From the NCBI RefSeq assembly GCF_014192095.1, contig NZ_JACHXN010000016.1, forward strand, positions 62,001 to 126,000: a stretch of DNA of 64,000 nucleotides, read 5' to 3'. Origin of the DNA: Phyllobacterium trifolii (lineage in GTDB: Bacteria; Pseudomonadota; Alphaproteobacteria; Rhizobiales; Rhizobiaceae). The notes under the pieces are model-generated. The model did not search any database and had not been told where the DNA came from. It saw nothing but the letters and a program-made list of their open reading frames with translations. The position numbers and the translations under genes are program-made. How positions within the stretch are numbered: position 1 is the first letter of the stretch; each line of letters starts with the position of its first letter. Shown in pieces: positions 37,096-46,244 of this stretch.

Positions 37096-38328
37096 TTATG
37101 GCAGTGCGATTTCGTCGAGGTACCACTGGATGTACCGCAGTTCATTGTATTCCATCGGCGCAATCGGACCCGGCACGAAGTAGTGCGAACGGACGCCGCG
37201 CGCCGTATGCTCGATGATCGTCTTGTCTTCGGCGGTCGTGACCTTCCAGAGCCAGGTCAGCTTTTCGAGGTCGTAATCCTTTCCCTCTTCGGCATCGCCG
37301 CGTACCAGCCAGATCAGTTCCATCTCACACGTGTCAACGCTTTTCGGAATGAACCGATAGATCATGCCGTGGTCCGGATAGCACACAAGGAAGCTCGTGC
37401 CGCCAAGATGGATCGAGGTAACGCCGCCGTCGAACTCCGAGAAGCGTCCCATCAGTGGCCCGACGGGCGAACCATCTTCGCTGCCGCTGGAAACGCCGTC
37501 GTAGAGCGCATAGCGGAAGGTATGAATTGTTTCCTGGCCTTGCGCCGAGCTCTGCCAGTGATCGCCGGTGGCAATGTCGATGCCAAGCGCACAGGTGCGC
37601 TGTTCCATGCGTGCGTTCAGCTCGACGATCTTTTCGGCAGGCTGTTCCAGTGCATGCGTCTGCGAATATTCCGGGTGGGCCGGGCCGCAATGGTAGCATT
37701 CCACGTAATTCTCGACGGCAAGCTTCCAGTTGGCATCGACAGGATAGCTTTCCCGGTGCGCGACCTTGGCGTCCGCCCAGCCATACTGCCCGCACGTCGT
37801 CCGCAGCGACTGTTCGATAATGGAAAAATCCAGTGGTTTGTCGGCAAAGCAGATGAAGATAAGCCCCTCGGCCACCCTCACATGCAGCTTCTTCAAGCCA
37901 TGGGCGCTCCGATCGAAATCCTTCGGCATCAGCCGCGCCGCTCGCAGACTGCCATCATTGGTGTATGTCCAGGCATGATAGGGACAGACGAAGAAGCGTG
38001 CATTCCCTTTCTGCTTGGTGCACACCTCGGCGCCGCGATGGCGGCAAACATTCAAAAAGGCATGGATCGCGCCGTCTTCGGTGCGTGAAACGATCACCGC
38101 CTCGCTGTCGATCTTGAAAAGCTCGAAATCTCCGGCATTGGGAATGATGCTGGCGTGACCAATGCAATGCCAATGACGCCGGAATACCCGCTCCATGTCC
38201 AGCGCATAGACATCCGGATCCATGTAGAACGCACGAACCAGGCCGTGACCGGCTTTGTGCGCGGCGATCAGTTGATCGATCTTGTCCAGAGACGGCGCAA
38301 CTTCCACCAAGGCCTGTTCTGCACCCAT
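37096..38328 (-). CDS. Rieske non-heme iron oxygenase, quaternary-amine type (betaine or carnitine oxygenase)
   Basis: Alpha subunit of a two-component Rieske oxygenase. The 410-residue protein has the 2Fe-2S motif CRHRG (C95, H97) and CPYHAW (C115, H118). The iron site lies in ENYVECYHCGPAH, with His213 and His218, and Glu210 replaces the Asp that bridges the two centres in ring-hydroxylating enzymes; glycine betaine and carnitine oxygenases carry Glu here. No reductase partner gene is in the window. With the two downstream dehydrogenases, the best reading is glycine betaine to dimethylglycine. Confidence 0.88.
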   Translation of the reverse strand: MGAEQALVEVAPSLDKIDQLIAAHKAGHGLVRAFYMDPDVYALDMERVFRRHWHCIGHASIIPNAGDFELFKIDSEAVIVSRTEDGAIHAFLNVCRHRGAEVCTKQKGNARFFVCPYHAWTYTNDGSLRAARLMPKDFDRSAHGLKKLHVRVAEGLIFICFADKPLDFSIIEQSLRTTCGQYGWADAKVAHRESYPVDANWKLAVENYVECYHCGPAHPEYSQTHALEQPAEKIVELNARMEQRTCALGIDIATGDHWQSSAQGQETIHTFRYALYDGVSSGSEDGSPVGPLMGRFSEFDGGVTSIHLGGTSFLVCYPDHGMIYRFIPKSVDTCEMELIWLVRGDAEEGKDYDLEKLTWLWKVTTAEDKTIIEHTARGVRSHYFVPGPIAPMEYNELRYIQWYLDEIALP

Positions 38329-38478
38329 TTCATTCTCCGAAAGGATTGTTCCCGGACGCCCTGTTATTTATGACCGCGCCGCAGTTTAGAATGATTCCGC
38401 ATTGCGCCGCATTCAAGCGATCGTTACTCATAAAGACATGAATTATTCTCAAGCATCCAGTTACAGGGTATCCGGGCC

Positions 38479-39387
38479 ATGATGTCTAAGCCCCGCATAC
38501 CGCCGCTCGGCTCGTTGCGGGCGTTCGAGGCGTCCGCCCGATTGTTGAGTTTCCGGCTTGCTGGAGAAGAACTCGGCGTAACGCAATCTGCCATCAGCCA
38601 CCGGATCGCGGAACTTGAAACCATTCTCGGCGTCAAGCTGTTCGAACGTCTGCCACGTGGCGTGTCGCTGACTGACGCCGGCACGCTCTACTATCCCTAT
38701 ATGCGCGACGCCTTCGAAAGGATTGCGCGTGGTACGGCTCTTATAAACCGCATTGGCACCACCGATGATTTGGCGCTCGAGACCTATGCGACCTTCGCCA
38801 TCCGCTGGCTGATCCCGCGCCTGACGGACTTCCGCAAGGTCAATCCCAATCTCGCGATCCGTATCGGCACCAGCCAGCTGGATTGGGAGCTCAACATCGA
38901 TAGCTCAGATATCGGCATCATCCACACCACCCGGCCGGAGCGGATGAACCTGCACTACCGCCTGCTGGTCAAGGCTGAAATGCGTCCCGTGTGCAGTCCG
39001 CAAGTGGCTGCGCGGATAGAAGGCGACGTTGGAGCCAAAGCACTGGCCAAGGTGCCACGCCTCGCGCTTTATACCTCCCCTGAGGATTGGGGCACGTGGC
39101 TGGAGGCGGCGGGCATCGCCGATACCGCGCAAGCCGTAACGTTGAAGTTCGACACCTATCTTGCCGCCCTGCAGTCCGCTCTGGATGGTCAGGGCCTCGC
39201 CGTCGCACCGGACTTTCTGGTGGCTGACGACATCAAGGCCGGGCGGCTTGTTGCCCCGTTCCCGCTGAAAGTTCCGCAGCCCGGCGCCTGGTACATGATC
39301 TGCCGCAAGGAGCGCGTCGGCGAAACCCGCATTCGCCAATTCGAGCGCTGGCTGGTTGAACAGTTTGGCGGGACTACTTCCGCTTGA
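38479..39387 (+). CDS. LysR family transcriptional regulator (GcvA-like)
   Basis: A 302-residue LysR regulator with PLGSLRAFEASARLLSFRLAGEELGVTQSAISHRIAELE, placing the helix-turn-helix at about residues 20-52, and a substrate-binding-like effector domain. The RAFEA/SLTDAG features are those of the GcvA group, which regulate glycine-related genes. It is divergent from the Rieske-dehydrogenase operon with 150 bp between and probably controls it. It ends 14 bp into the convergent cdhB gene. Confidence 0.9.
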   Translation: MMSKPRIPPLGSLRAFEASARLLSFRLAGEELGVTQSAISHRIAELETILGVKLFERLPRGVSLTDAGTLYYPYMRDAFERIARGTALINRIGTTDDLALETYATFAIRWLIPRLTDFRKVNPNLAIRIGTSQLDWELNIDSSDIGIIHTTRPERMNLHYRLLVKAEMRPVCSPQVAARIEGDVGAKALAKVPRLALYTSPEDWGTWLEAAGIADTAQAVTLKFDTYLAALQSALDGQGLAVAPDFLVADDIKAGRLVAPFPLKVPQPGAWYMICRKERVGETRIRQFERWLVEQFGGTTSA

Positions 39388-39865
39388 TCCCAATCGAACG
39401 GCCAACCCGTGCAGGCAGCGGCAGCTTGGAGTGGGCTTGCTTGTAGAAGTCGAGCGTCGGCAAAATGTCATCGGGAAACGGCACGACCTTTGGGCCGTTC
39501 ATATCCACGTGCAGCGACATCACCTCCGCAGTCGCCGCCACCCAGCCATCCTGGTGCACGATCTCATTATAAGTGTGCAGACGCTTAGCATCGAAATCGA
39601 TCAACTGGCTGGTAACCGTCACGATATGGTCGAGATGAATTTCCTGCACGTAGCAGATATGCACTTCAGCCGTGTAAATGGTCAACTTGCGTTCGGCGGC
39701 ATATTTTGGACCGAAACCCAATTCGGCGAGAAACTCATCGCCCCCTCGATCAAAAACCACGTTGTAATACGCCATGTTCAAGTGGCCATTATAGTCAATC
39801 CACTCCTTCTCCATGGCAATCGGCGCGGACCGGTACAGTTGACCTTGCAAATTTTCGGCTGACAT
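39374..39865 (-). CDS. cdhB: Hotdog-fold acyl-CoA thioesterase, betainyl-CoA thioesterase candidate
   Basis: In carnitine degradation a thioesterase releases betaine from betainyl-CoA. The 163-residue 4HBT-like protein has the motif DYNGHLNMAYY (Asp24, His28, Asn30) and the hotdog block TVTSQLIDFDAKRLH. ATG 39865 is preferred because AGGAG lies 7 nt upstream; the longer frame has no ribosome binding site. It lies 84 bp downstream of cdhR on the same strand and near cdhC and cdhA, which supports the role. Fused cdhA-cdhB forms exist elsewhere; here they are separate. Confidence 0.8.
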   Translation of the reverse strand: MSAENLQGQLYRSAPIAMEKEWIDYNGHLNMAYYNVVFDRGGDEFLAELGFGPKYAAERKLTIYTAEVHICYVQEIHLDHIVTVTSQLIDFDAKRLHTYNEIVHQDGWVAATAEVMSLHVDMNGPKVVPFPDDILPTLDFYKQAHSKLPLPARVGRSIGIKRK

Positions 39866-39949
39866 TCTGGGCTCCTGACTGGATGGCGCAACTATTCGAT
39901 CGCGGGTTGAAACATGAAGTTCATACGGCTGCTTTGTCAAAAGCGACGC

Positions 39950-40933
39950 TCAATGAACAGGCCGGAAAGCACTTGGCGGCTTGCCTTCGAAATTGCGGAA
40001 AGTTCTGGTGAAAGCCGATGCCGATGAAAAACCCGTGCGCGCGGCGATATCTGCCAGCGGTGACCTGGTATCGGTAATCAACCGCCGCGCAACCTTCAGC
40101 CGCAGCCGCAGGTAGTACCGGCCCGGCCCCTCGCCGACAGCCTTGGCAAAGATCTTCTCGAGACTTCGGGCACTCAGGCCAGTGCGCTTGGCAATGGCGC
40201 CGATGGTCAACGGCTGTTCGATATGGCGCTCCATCAAGCGAATGGCGCCCGCGAGCTTCGGATGCACATCGTCTAGCCGTCCCAGCGATACCAGCGGCTG
40301 CGCATTGTTCGAGGCATGTGTCCCGTCATAGATGAACACACTCGCCACATCGAGGGCGACAGACATGCCGTAGCGCGACCGGATCAGATGCAGCATGAGA
40401 TCGAAGGTTGGCGAGGCGCCGCCGCTCGTGAAAACCGGCCCATCGATGACGTAGCGGTCTGGCCGAATGTCCGCATCGGGAAACTCTGCCGTAAACTCCT
40501 CCATGTCCTCCCAATGCGTGGTCGCCTTGCGTCCTGAAAGCAGGCCCGCCCGTCCGAGCAGCCAGGAACCGGCCTCGATGCCGCCGATCATCCGATAGTT
40601 GTGAACTGCACGGCGCAAATGGGCTGTGAAAGTCGTGCGTGCAATGTCAGATGTGCCAAAACCACCAACAACCAATAAGATATCGCCTTTTTCTGATGCA
40701 TCGAATGAGCCAGATACGGCAATCGGCAGACCACATGTAGTCATTGTCGGTTCGCCGTCCAGTGATACAATTCGCCAGTTGAACAGGTTTGCGCCTGACA
40801 CCCGATTCGCAGCACGCATTGGATCGATTGTCGAAGCCACGCACATGAGCGAGGCGCCGCTGAAAACCATAACGGTTACGTGCAGCGGTTTGGAACTCGG
40901 CAAAAAGAGTGGCGATGTTTCGCTATTCATCAA
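39950..40933 (-). CDS. cdhR: GlxA/AraC-family regulator, CdhR-like
   Basis: A 327-residue regulator with an N-terminal DJ-1/PfpI-like amidotransferase domain (about 15-195, with GGIEAGSWLLGRAGLL) and a C-terminal AraC DNA-binding domain (about 220-320, with AIAKRTGLSARSLEKIF and IAARTGFSSASAFTRTFR). The nucleophile Cys of PfpI proteins is absent. CdhR and GbdR in Pseudomonas have this layout and activate carnitine or betaine genes. It is divergent from cdhC with a 23-bp dyad between, so it likely activates cdhCA and maybe cdhB. Confidence 0.87.
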   Translation of the reverse strand: MMNSETSPLFLPSSKPLHVTVMVFSGASLMCVASTIDPMRAANRVSGANLFNWRIVSLDGEPTMTTCGLPIAVSGSFDASEKGDILLVVGGFGTSDIARTTFTAHLRRAVHNYRMIGGIEAGSWLLGRAGLLSGRKATTHWEDMEEFTAEFPDADIRPDRYVIDGPVFTSGGASPTFDLMLHLIRSRYGMSVALDVASVFIYDGTHASNNAQPLVSLGRLDDVHPKLAGAIRLMERHIEQPLTIGAIAKRTGLSARSLEKIFAKAVGEGPGRYYLRLRLKVARRLITDTRSPLADIAARTGFSSASAFTRTFRNFEGKPPSAFRPVH

Positions 40934-40946
40934 TTCCTATTCGTAT

Positions 40947-40969
40947 ATTGCAAAGCATCGCTTGGCAAT
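40947..40969. promoter_or_regulatory. Dyad operator candidate between cdhR and cdhC
   Basis: ATTGCAAAGC and GCTTGGCAAT match in 9 of 10 positions around ATC. It lies 14 bp above the cdhR start and 41 bp before cdhC. Probable target of CdhR; inferred. Confidence 0.5.
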
Positions 40970-41009
40970 CGGGGCATGATCAGGTCAACAAGAACATGGG
41001 AGCTTTACA

Positions 41010-41915
41010 ATGGGACTTACCCCCAATCGCGAAGTATTCATCACCTGCGCCGTGACCGGTGCGGGCGATACCACAGGCCGTTCCGACAAGGTTCCGGTCA
41101 CCCCGCGCCAGATCGCCGATGAGTGTATCGCAGCAGCCAATGCTGGCGCAGCCATCGCACATATTCACGTGCGTGATCCCAAGACCGGCAAGGGTTCGCG
41201 CGAAGTCGCGCTCTATGCGGAGGTCGTCGAGTACATCAAGGCGTCGGGCGTCGATATGGTCCTGAACCTCACCGCAGGCATGGGCGGTGATCTTACGCTC
41301 GGCAGCGTCGAGCAGCCAATGCCGCCTTCGGCCAACGGCACCGATATGGCTGGTGCCACGGAACGCCTTGAACACGTGGCCAAGCTGCGCCCCGAAATCT
41401 GTACGCTCGATTGCGGCACGATGAATTTCGGCGAAGGCGATTATGTCATGACCAACACGCCTGCCATGCTCAAAGCCATGGCGGCCCAGATCAAGGCGCT
41501 TGGCGTGCGGCCGGAGGTGGAAATCTTCGATACGGGCCACCTGCTTCTGGCCAAGTGGCTTTACGATCAGAAATTGCTTGAAGATCCGGTCATGGTGCAG
41601 CTTTGCATGGGCATTCCGTGGGGTGCCCCGGATGACATCAACACATTGCTGGCGCTGACGAACAACCTCCCGTCGAACTGGACCTTCTCGGCCTTCTCCA
41701 TCGGCCGCAACCAGATGCCCTATGCGGCAATGGCAATGCTGGCTGGCGGCAATATCCGCGTCGGCCTCGAAGACAATATCTGGCTCGACAAGGGCGTTCT
41801 AGCCACCAATGGCCCGTTGGTCGAACGCGCCGTAAAGGTTGCTGAAGGCATGGGCGCTCGCATTCTCGGACCGAACGAAGTCCGCGAGCGCATGAAATTG
41901 ACGAAGGGCTGGTAA
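41010..41915 (+). CDS. cdhC: 3-dehydrocarnitine cleavage enzyme (BKACE/DUF849 family)
   Basis: CdhC joins 3-dehydrocarnitine and acetyl-CoA to give betainyl-CoA and acetoacetate. The 301-residue protein of the beta-keto acid cleavage family has [15 protein letters not shown] (11-25), the zinc ligands His51 and His53 in [16 protein letters not shown] and the C-terminal [15 protein letters not shown] block. GGAG precedes the ATG. Together with cdhA, 6 bp downstream, and cdhR upstream, this is the best-supported part of the carnitine route. Confidence 0.93.
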   Translation: MGLTPNREVFITCAVTGAGDTTGRSDKVPVTPRQIADECIAAANAGAAIAHIHVRDPKTGKGSREVALYAEVVEYIKASGVDMVLNLTAGMGGDLTLGSVEQPMPPSANGTDMAGATERLEHVAKLRPEICTLDCGTMNFGEGDYVMTNTPAMLKAMAAQIKALGVRPEVEIFDTGHLLLAKWLYDQKLLEDPVMVQLCMGIPWGAPDDINTLLALTNNLPSNWTFSAFSIGRNQMPYAAMAMLAGGNIRVGLEDNIWLDKGVLATNGPLVERAVKVAEGMGARILGPNEVRERMKLTKGW

Positions 41916-41921
41916 GAAATC

Positions 41922-42986
41922 ATGGCAGGTATTCGCAAGGCCGCAGCAATCGGCGGCGGTGTTATCGGTGCGGGCTGGGTAGCGCGTCTCCTTCTCAATG
42001 GCATTGATGTTTCGATCTTCGATCCGGATCCGGAGGCCGAACGCAAGGTCAGCGAAGTGATGAAGAATTCACGCCGCGCCTATAAGACCATGGTGCCGGG
42101 CGGTTTGCCGAAGGAAGGCAAGCTGACATTCGCCAAGTCCATCGAAGCCGCCGTCGCCGGTGCTGACTTCATCCAGGAAAGCGTGCCGGAACGGCTCGAC
42201 CTGAAGCACAAGGTGCTGGCAGAGATCGACAAACACGCGGCTGTCGATGCCATCGTCGGTTCTTCCACCTCGGGCATCCTGCCGTCGGACATGCAGACGG
42301 CGATGAAGCATCCTGAACGGCTGGTCGTCGGCCATCCTTACAACCCCGTCTACCTGCTCCCGCTGGTTGAGATCGTCGGCGGCAAGCAGACCTCGCCTGA
42401 AGCCGTCGAAAAGGCACGAGAACTCTACACCTCGATCGGCATGAAGCCGGTGGTGATCCGCAAGGAAATCGAAGCCTTCGTCGGCGACCGCCTGCTCGAA
42501 GCTGTCTGGCGCGAATCCCTATGGCTGATCAAGGACGACATCACGACGGTCGAAGAGCTCGACGACATCATCCGCTATTCGTTCGGCATTCGCTGGGCGC
42601 AGATGGGCATGTTCCAGGTCTACCGCGTTGCTGGCGGTGAAGCTGGCATGCGCCACTTCATCGCGCAATTCGGTCCATGCCTGTCATGGCCGTGGACCAA
42701 ACTGATGGACGTGCCCGAACTTGACGAGGAACTGGTCGACAAGATCGCCAATCAGTCGGACGAGCAGGCACATGGCCTTTCGATCCGCGAGCTTGAGCGC
42801 ATCCGCGACGATAATCTCGTCGCAATCATGGAAGCCCTTTCCAAGCAGAACAAGGGCAAGGGCTGGGGTGCGGGCGCACTTCACAACGATTACACCAAGC
42901 GCCTGTCAAAGCTGGCACAAAAGCCCGCCACCTCTAAAGCGGCTGAAAAAGCAAAAGCCGGCAAGCCCAAGAAAAAGAAAGGCTAA
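41922..42986 (+). CDS. cdhA: L-carnitine dehydrogenase
   Basis: CdhA oxidises L-carnitine to 3-dehydrocarnitine with NAD+. The 354-residue 3-hydroxyacyl-CoA dehydrogenase-like protein has the Rossmann motif GGGVIGAGW (11-19) and the catalytic pair His138 and Glu150 in GHPYNPVYLLPLVE. A lysine-rich tail of about 20 residues ends the protein. Known CdhA enzymes are about 320 residues or fused to the thioesterase (about 495). Downstream genes follow at 4 bp, so the carnitine, crotonase and ligase genes form one operon. Confidence 0.93.
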   Translation: MAGIRKAAAIGGGVIGAGWVARLLLNGIDVSIFDPDPEAERKVSEVMKNSRRAYKTMVPGGLPKEGKLTFAKSIEAAVAGADFIQESVPERLDLKHKVLAEIDKHAAVDAIVGSSTSGILPSDMQTAMKHPERLVVGHPYNPVYLLPLVEIVGGKQTSPEAVEKARELYTSIGMKPVVIRKEIEAFVGDRLLEAVWRESLWLIKDDITTVEELDDIIRYSFGIRWAQMGMFQVYRVAGGEAGMRHFIAQFGPCLSWPWTKLMDVPELDEELVDKIANQSDEQAHGLSIRELERIRDDNLVAIMEALSKQNKGKGWGAGALHNDYTKRLSKLAQKPATSKAAEKAKAGKPKKKKG

Positions 42987-42990
42987 GGCC

Positions 42991-44154
42991 ATGGATTTCG
43001 GTCTTTCGGAGGAGCAGAGGCTGATCGTCGATACGACGCGCGCCTTTGTCGAAAACGAACTCTATCCACACGAGGCGGAGGTCGAGCGCACCGGCGTCCT
43101 GCGCAAGGAGCTTGCAGACGAACTGAAGCAAAAAGCAATCGAAGCCGGGCTTTATGCCGCCAACATGCCGGAGGAAGTCGGTGGTGCCGGTCTCGATACC
43201 GTGACGTGGCTGCTCTACGAAAAGGAACTTGGCCGCGCCAATTATGCGCTGCACTGGACCTGCGTCGGACGCCCTTCCAATATCCTGCTCGCCGGCACCG
43301 ACGCGCAGAAGGAAAAGTACCTGTTTCCCTGCATCCGTGGTGAAAAGTCGGATTGCCTTGCCATGACAGAACCCGGCGCCGGGTCGGACCTGCGCGGCAT
43401 GAAGGCGACCGCCGTTGAAAAAGGCGGCGATTGGGTCGTCAACGGGACCAAGCATTTCATCAGCCACGCGGTTGAAGCGGATTTTGTCATTCTCTTCGTT
43501 GCATCCGGCGAAGAAGACACGCCACGCGGCAAGAAAAAGAAAATCACAGCCTTCTTCGTCGACAAGGGTCATCCCGGCATGACCATCCGCGAAGGCTATC
43601 GCAACGTTTCGCATCGCGGCTATACCAATGCGATCATCGAGTTCGACGACTGCCGTCTGCCCCAGGATGCGATCCTCGGCGAAGTTCACAAGGGCTTCGA
43701 AGTTGCCAATACCTGGCTCGGGGCAACCCGCCTCCAGGTCGCGGCAACCTGCCTCGGCCGCGCCGAACGGGCGCTCGGACATGCCATTGAGTATGCGGCA
43801 CAACGCCAGCAGTTCGGCCAGCAGATCGGCAAGTTCCAAGGTGTTTCGTTCAAGCTGGCGGATATGGCCACGGAGCTGAAAGCCGCCGACTTGCTCACCT
43901 TCGAGGCTGGCTGGAAATTCGACCAGGGAACCGTCACGGATCAGGACATGGCGATGGCCAAGCTGAAAGCCACCGAAATGCTGGCCTTTGTCGCCGACGA
44001 GGCCATCCAGATCCATGGCGGCATGGGCCTGATGGACGACCTGCCGCTTGAGCGCATCTGGCGCGACGCGCGTGTCGAGCGCATCTGGGAAGGCACATCT
44101 GAAATCCAGCGGCACATCATTTCGCGTGCCCTGCTCCGCCCGCATGGCGCGTGA
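42991..44154 (+). CDS. Acyl-CoA dehydrogenase, gamma-butyrobetainyl-CoA dehydrogenase candidate
   Basis: A 387-residue FAD acyl-CoA dehydrogenase with AMTEPGAGSDLRGM (about 125-138), AAQRQQFGQQIGKFQ (about 270-284), and the C-terminal IHGGMGLMDDLPLERIWRDAR and WEGTSEIQRHI, the last holding the catalytic Glu. ATG 42991 is used; the longer frame runs through cdhA. The next genes are a CoA ligase and a CaiD-like hydratase, so it likely forms crotonobetainyl-CoA from gamma-butyrobetainyl-CoA, like CaiA in reverse. Substrate choice is inferred from context. Confidence 0.88.
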   Translation: MDFGLSEEQRLIVDTTRAFVENELYPHEAEVERTGVLRKELADELKQKAIEAGLYAANMPEEVGGAGLDTVTWLLYEKELGRANYALHWTCVGRPSNILLAGTDAQKEKYLFPCIRGEKSDCLAMTEPGAGSDLRGMKATAVEKGGDWVVNGTKHFISHAVEADFVILFVASGEEDTPRGKKKKITAFFVDKGHPGMTIREGYRNVSHRGYTNAIIEFDDCRLPQDAILGEVHKGFEVANTWLGATRLQVAATCLGRAERALGHAIEYAAQRQQFGQQIGKFQGVSFKLADMATELKAADLLTFEAGWKFDQGTVTDQDMAMAKLKATEMLAFVADEAIQIHGGMGLMDDLPLERIWRDARVERIWEGTSEIQRHIISRALLRPHGA

Positions 44155-44165
44155 CGGAGCATTTG

Positions 44166-46244
44166 ATGGCATCGCATAAGCTCGATCGTCTGCTACGACC
44201 GAAAACCATTGCAGTCTTCGGCGGTCTGCAAGCCGCCGAAGTCATCAAGCAATCACAGAAAATGGGCTTCTCCGGCGAGATCTGGCCGGTCCACCCCAAA
44301 CATGACGAAATATGCGGGCTGCAGGTATACCGGTCCGTTGCCGATCTGCCGGGAAGCCCCGACGCTGCCTTTATTGGCGTCAATCGCTTTCTCACACTGG
44401 ATATCGTGCGTGACCTGCGTGAAGCCGGTGCCGGCGTCGCTGTCTGCTACGCCTCCGGCTTTCTTGAAGCCGGTGCAGACGATGCCGATGGCGCAAGGTT
44501 GCAGGAAGAACTCGTCGAAGCGGCTGGCGATATGCCGATCATCGGGCCAAATTGCTACGGGCTGATCAACTACTGCGATGGCGCCCTGCTCTGGCCCGAC
44601 CAGCATGGCGGGCGGCGGCTCGGCCCGGATGAGCGCGGCGTCGCCATTATCACCCAATCGTCCAACATCGCCATCAACATGACGATGCAGACGCGCGGCC
44701 TTCCCATCGCCCACGTCATGACGGCGGGCAACCAGGCGCAAACTGGCCTGCCCGACATGGCGATAGCCCTGCTCGAAGATGAACGCGTTACCGCGCTCGG
44801 CCTCCATATCGAGGCGTTCCAGTCGGCGCCAAAATTCGAACTCCTTGCCAAACGTGCCCGCGAGCTCGGCAAGCCCATCGTTGCAATGAAAGTCGGGCGT
44901 TCGGCGCAGGCACGGGCCGCGACCGTCTCGCACACGGCCTCACTGGCGGGATCCGATGCGGCATCGGACGCTTTCCTCAAGCGGCTCGGCATAGCCCGCG
45001 TCAACTCGATCGCGTCTTTCCTTGAAACCTTGAAGCTTCTGCATGTGCACGGCCCGCTCGATGGCAACACGCTCTGTTCCATGAGCTGTTCCGGCGGCGA
45101 GGCATCGGTCATGGCCGATAGTGCCGAGGGTCGATCTGTCAACTTTCCAGAATTGACGTCCGAGCACCGGGCGCGGGTCAAAGCCACGCTCGGAGCATTC
45201 GTCGCCGTCGCCAACCCCCTCGATTACCATACGTTCATCTGGAACAACGAGCCGGCATTGACAGAGACATTCACCGCCATGGTATCCGGCGGCTTTTCGC
45301 TAAGCTGCCTCGTCCTCGATTTTCCGCGCAAGGATCGCTGTTCGGATGTCGACTGGTGGTCGACCGTTCGAGGTTTTGAAAACGCGCTGGCGACTAATCA
45401 AGCCAAGGGCGCCATTGTCGCTTCGCTGTCGGAGAATATTCCGGAAGAATACATGTCCGGCCTGATGGCGAAAGGCATCGCACCGCTCTGCGGCATAACA
45501 GAAGCTTTTGATGCGGCGGAAGCTGCAGCCTTCATCGGCAAGGCATGGAAGACGCCGCTTGCGGAAGCCGTGGCGGTTCTCGAGGAGCCAGCTGAAGGCC
45601 GCACACGCACCCCGGACGAAGCCGAAGCCAAGGCGATCCTCAAGAGTGCCGGCCTGGCCGTGCCGGACGGACAGCGCTGCGCCACGAGCCTTGAGGCCGT
45701 CGCCATCGCCAACGCGCTCGGCTATCCGGTCGCACTAAAAGCACTCGGCATTGCCCACAAGTCCGAGCAGAACGCCGTACGGCTCAATCTGAAGGATGCC
45801 GATGCAGTCAGGTTCGCCGCCGATGATCTTGCTGGTATCGGCTCCGGCCTGTACGTCGAGCGGATGGTGACGGGAGCGGTTGCCGAGCTTATCGTCGGTA
45901 TCGTCGATGACCCGCAATTCGGTCCGGTCATGACTCTCGGCACCGGAGGCGTTCTGGTGGAATTGCTGCAGGATACGGCTACGCTGCTCTTGCCCTCGAG
46001 CCGCGAGGACATCGAGAATGCGTTGCGCTCGCTGCGCATGTTCCCGTTGCTCGATGGCTATCGCGGCAAGCCAAAGGCCGACCTTGAGGCGGCAATCGAC
46101 GCAATCATGGGCATTGCCGCATTCGCTGTGAACAATTCTGGCCGAATTGCCGAACTTGATATCAATCCGCTGCTGGTCTGCAGGCAGGGCGATGGCGCAT
46201 GGATTGCCGATGCGCTGCTGGTGACAAAGGGAGAGCTGAAATGA
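44166..46244 (+). CDS. NDP-forming acyl-CoA synthetase, gamma-butyrobetaine or carnitine CoA ligase candidate
   Basis: A 692-residue protein of the ADP-forming acyl-CoA synthetase type: CoA-binding domain (about 5-130, IAVFGG), succinyl-CoA ligase-like domain with the likely phosphohistidine His256 in SHTASLAGSD, and a C-terminal ATP-grasp domain (about 470-690, YPVALKALG and ELIVGIVDDPQFGPVMTLG). ATG 44166 is chosen: GGAG lies 6 nt upstream, whereas GTG 44151 has none. It probably primes gamma-butyrobetaine or carnitine with CoA; inferred from the operon. Confidence 0.86.
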   Translation: MASHKLDRLLRPKTIAVFGGLQAAEVIKQSQKMGFSGEIWPVHPKHDEICGLQVYRSVADLPGSPDAAFIGVNRFLTLDIVRDLREAGAGVAVCYASGFLEAGADDADGARLQEELVEAAGDMPIIGPNCYGLINYCDGALLWPDQHGGRRLGPDERGVAIITQSSNIAINMTMQTRGLPIAHVMTAGNQAQTGLPDMAIALLEDERVTALGLHIEAFQSAPKFELLAKRARELGKPIVAMKVGRSAQARAATVSHTASLAGSDAASDAFLKRLGIARVNSIASFLETLKLLHVHGPLDGNTLCSMSCSGGEASVMADSAEGRSVNFPELTSEHRARVKATLGAFVAVANPLDYHTFIWNNEPALTETFTAMVSGGFSLSCLVLDFPRKDRCSDVDWWSTVRGFENALATNQAKGAIVASLSENIPEEYMSGLMAKGIAPLCGITEAFDAAEAAAFIGKAWKTPLAEAVAVLEEPAEGRTRTPDEAEAKAILKSAGLAVPDGQRCATSLEAVAIANALGYPVALKALGIAHKSEQNAVRLNLKDADAVRFAADDLAGIGSGLYVERMVTGAVAELIVGIVDDPQFGPVMTLGTGGVLVELLQDTATLLLPSSREDIENALRSLRMFPLLDGYRGKPKADLEAAIDAIMGIAAFAVNNSGRIAELDINPLLVCRQGDGAWIADALLVTKGELK

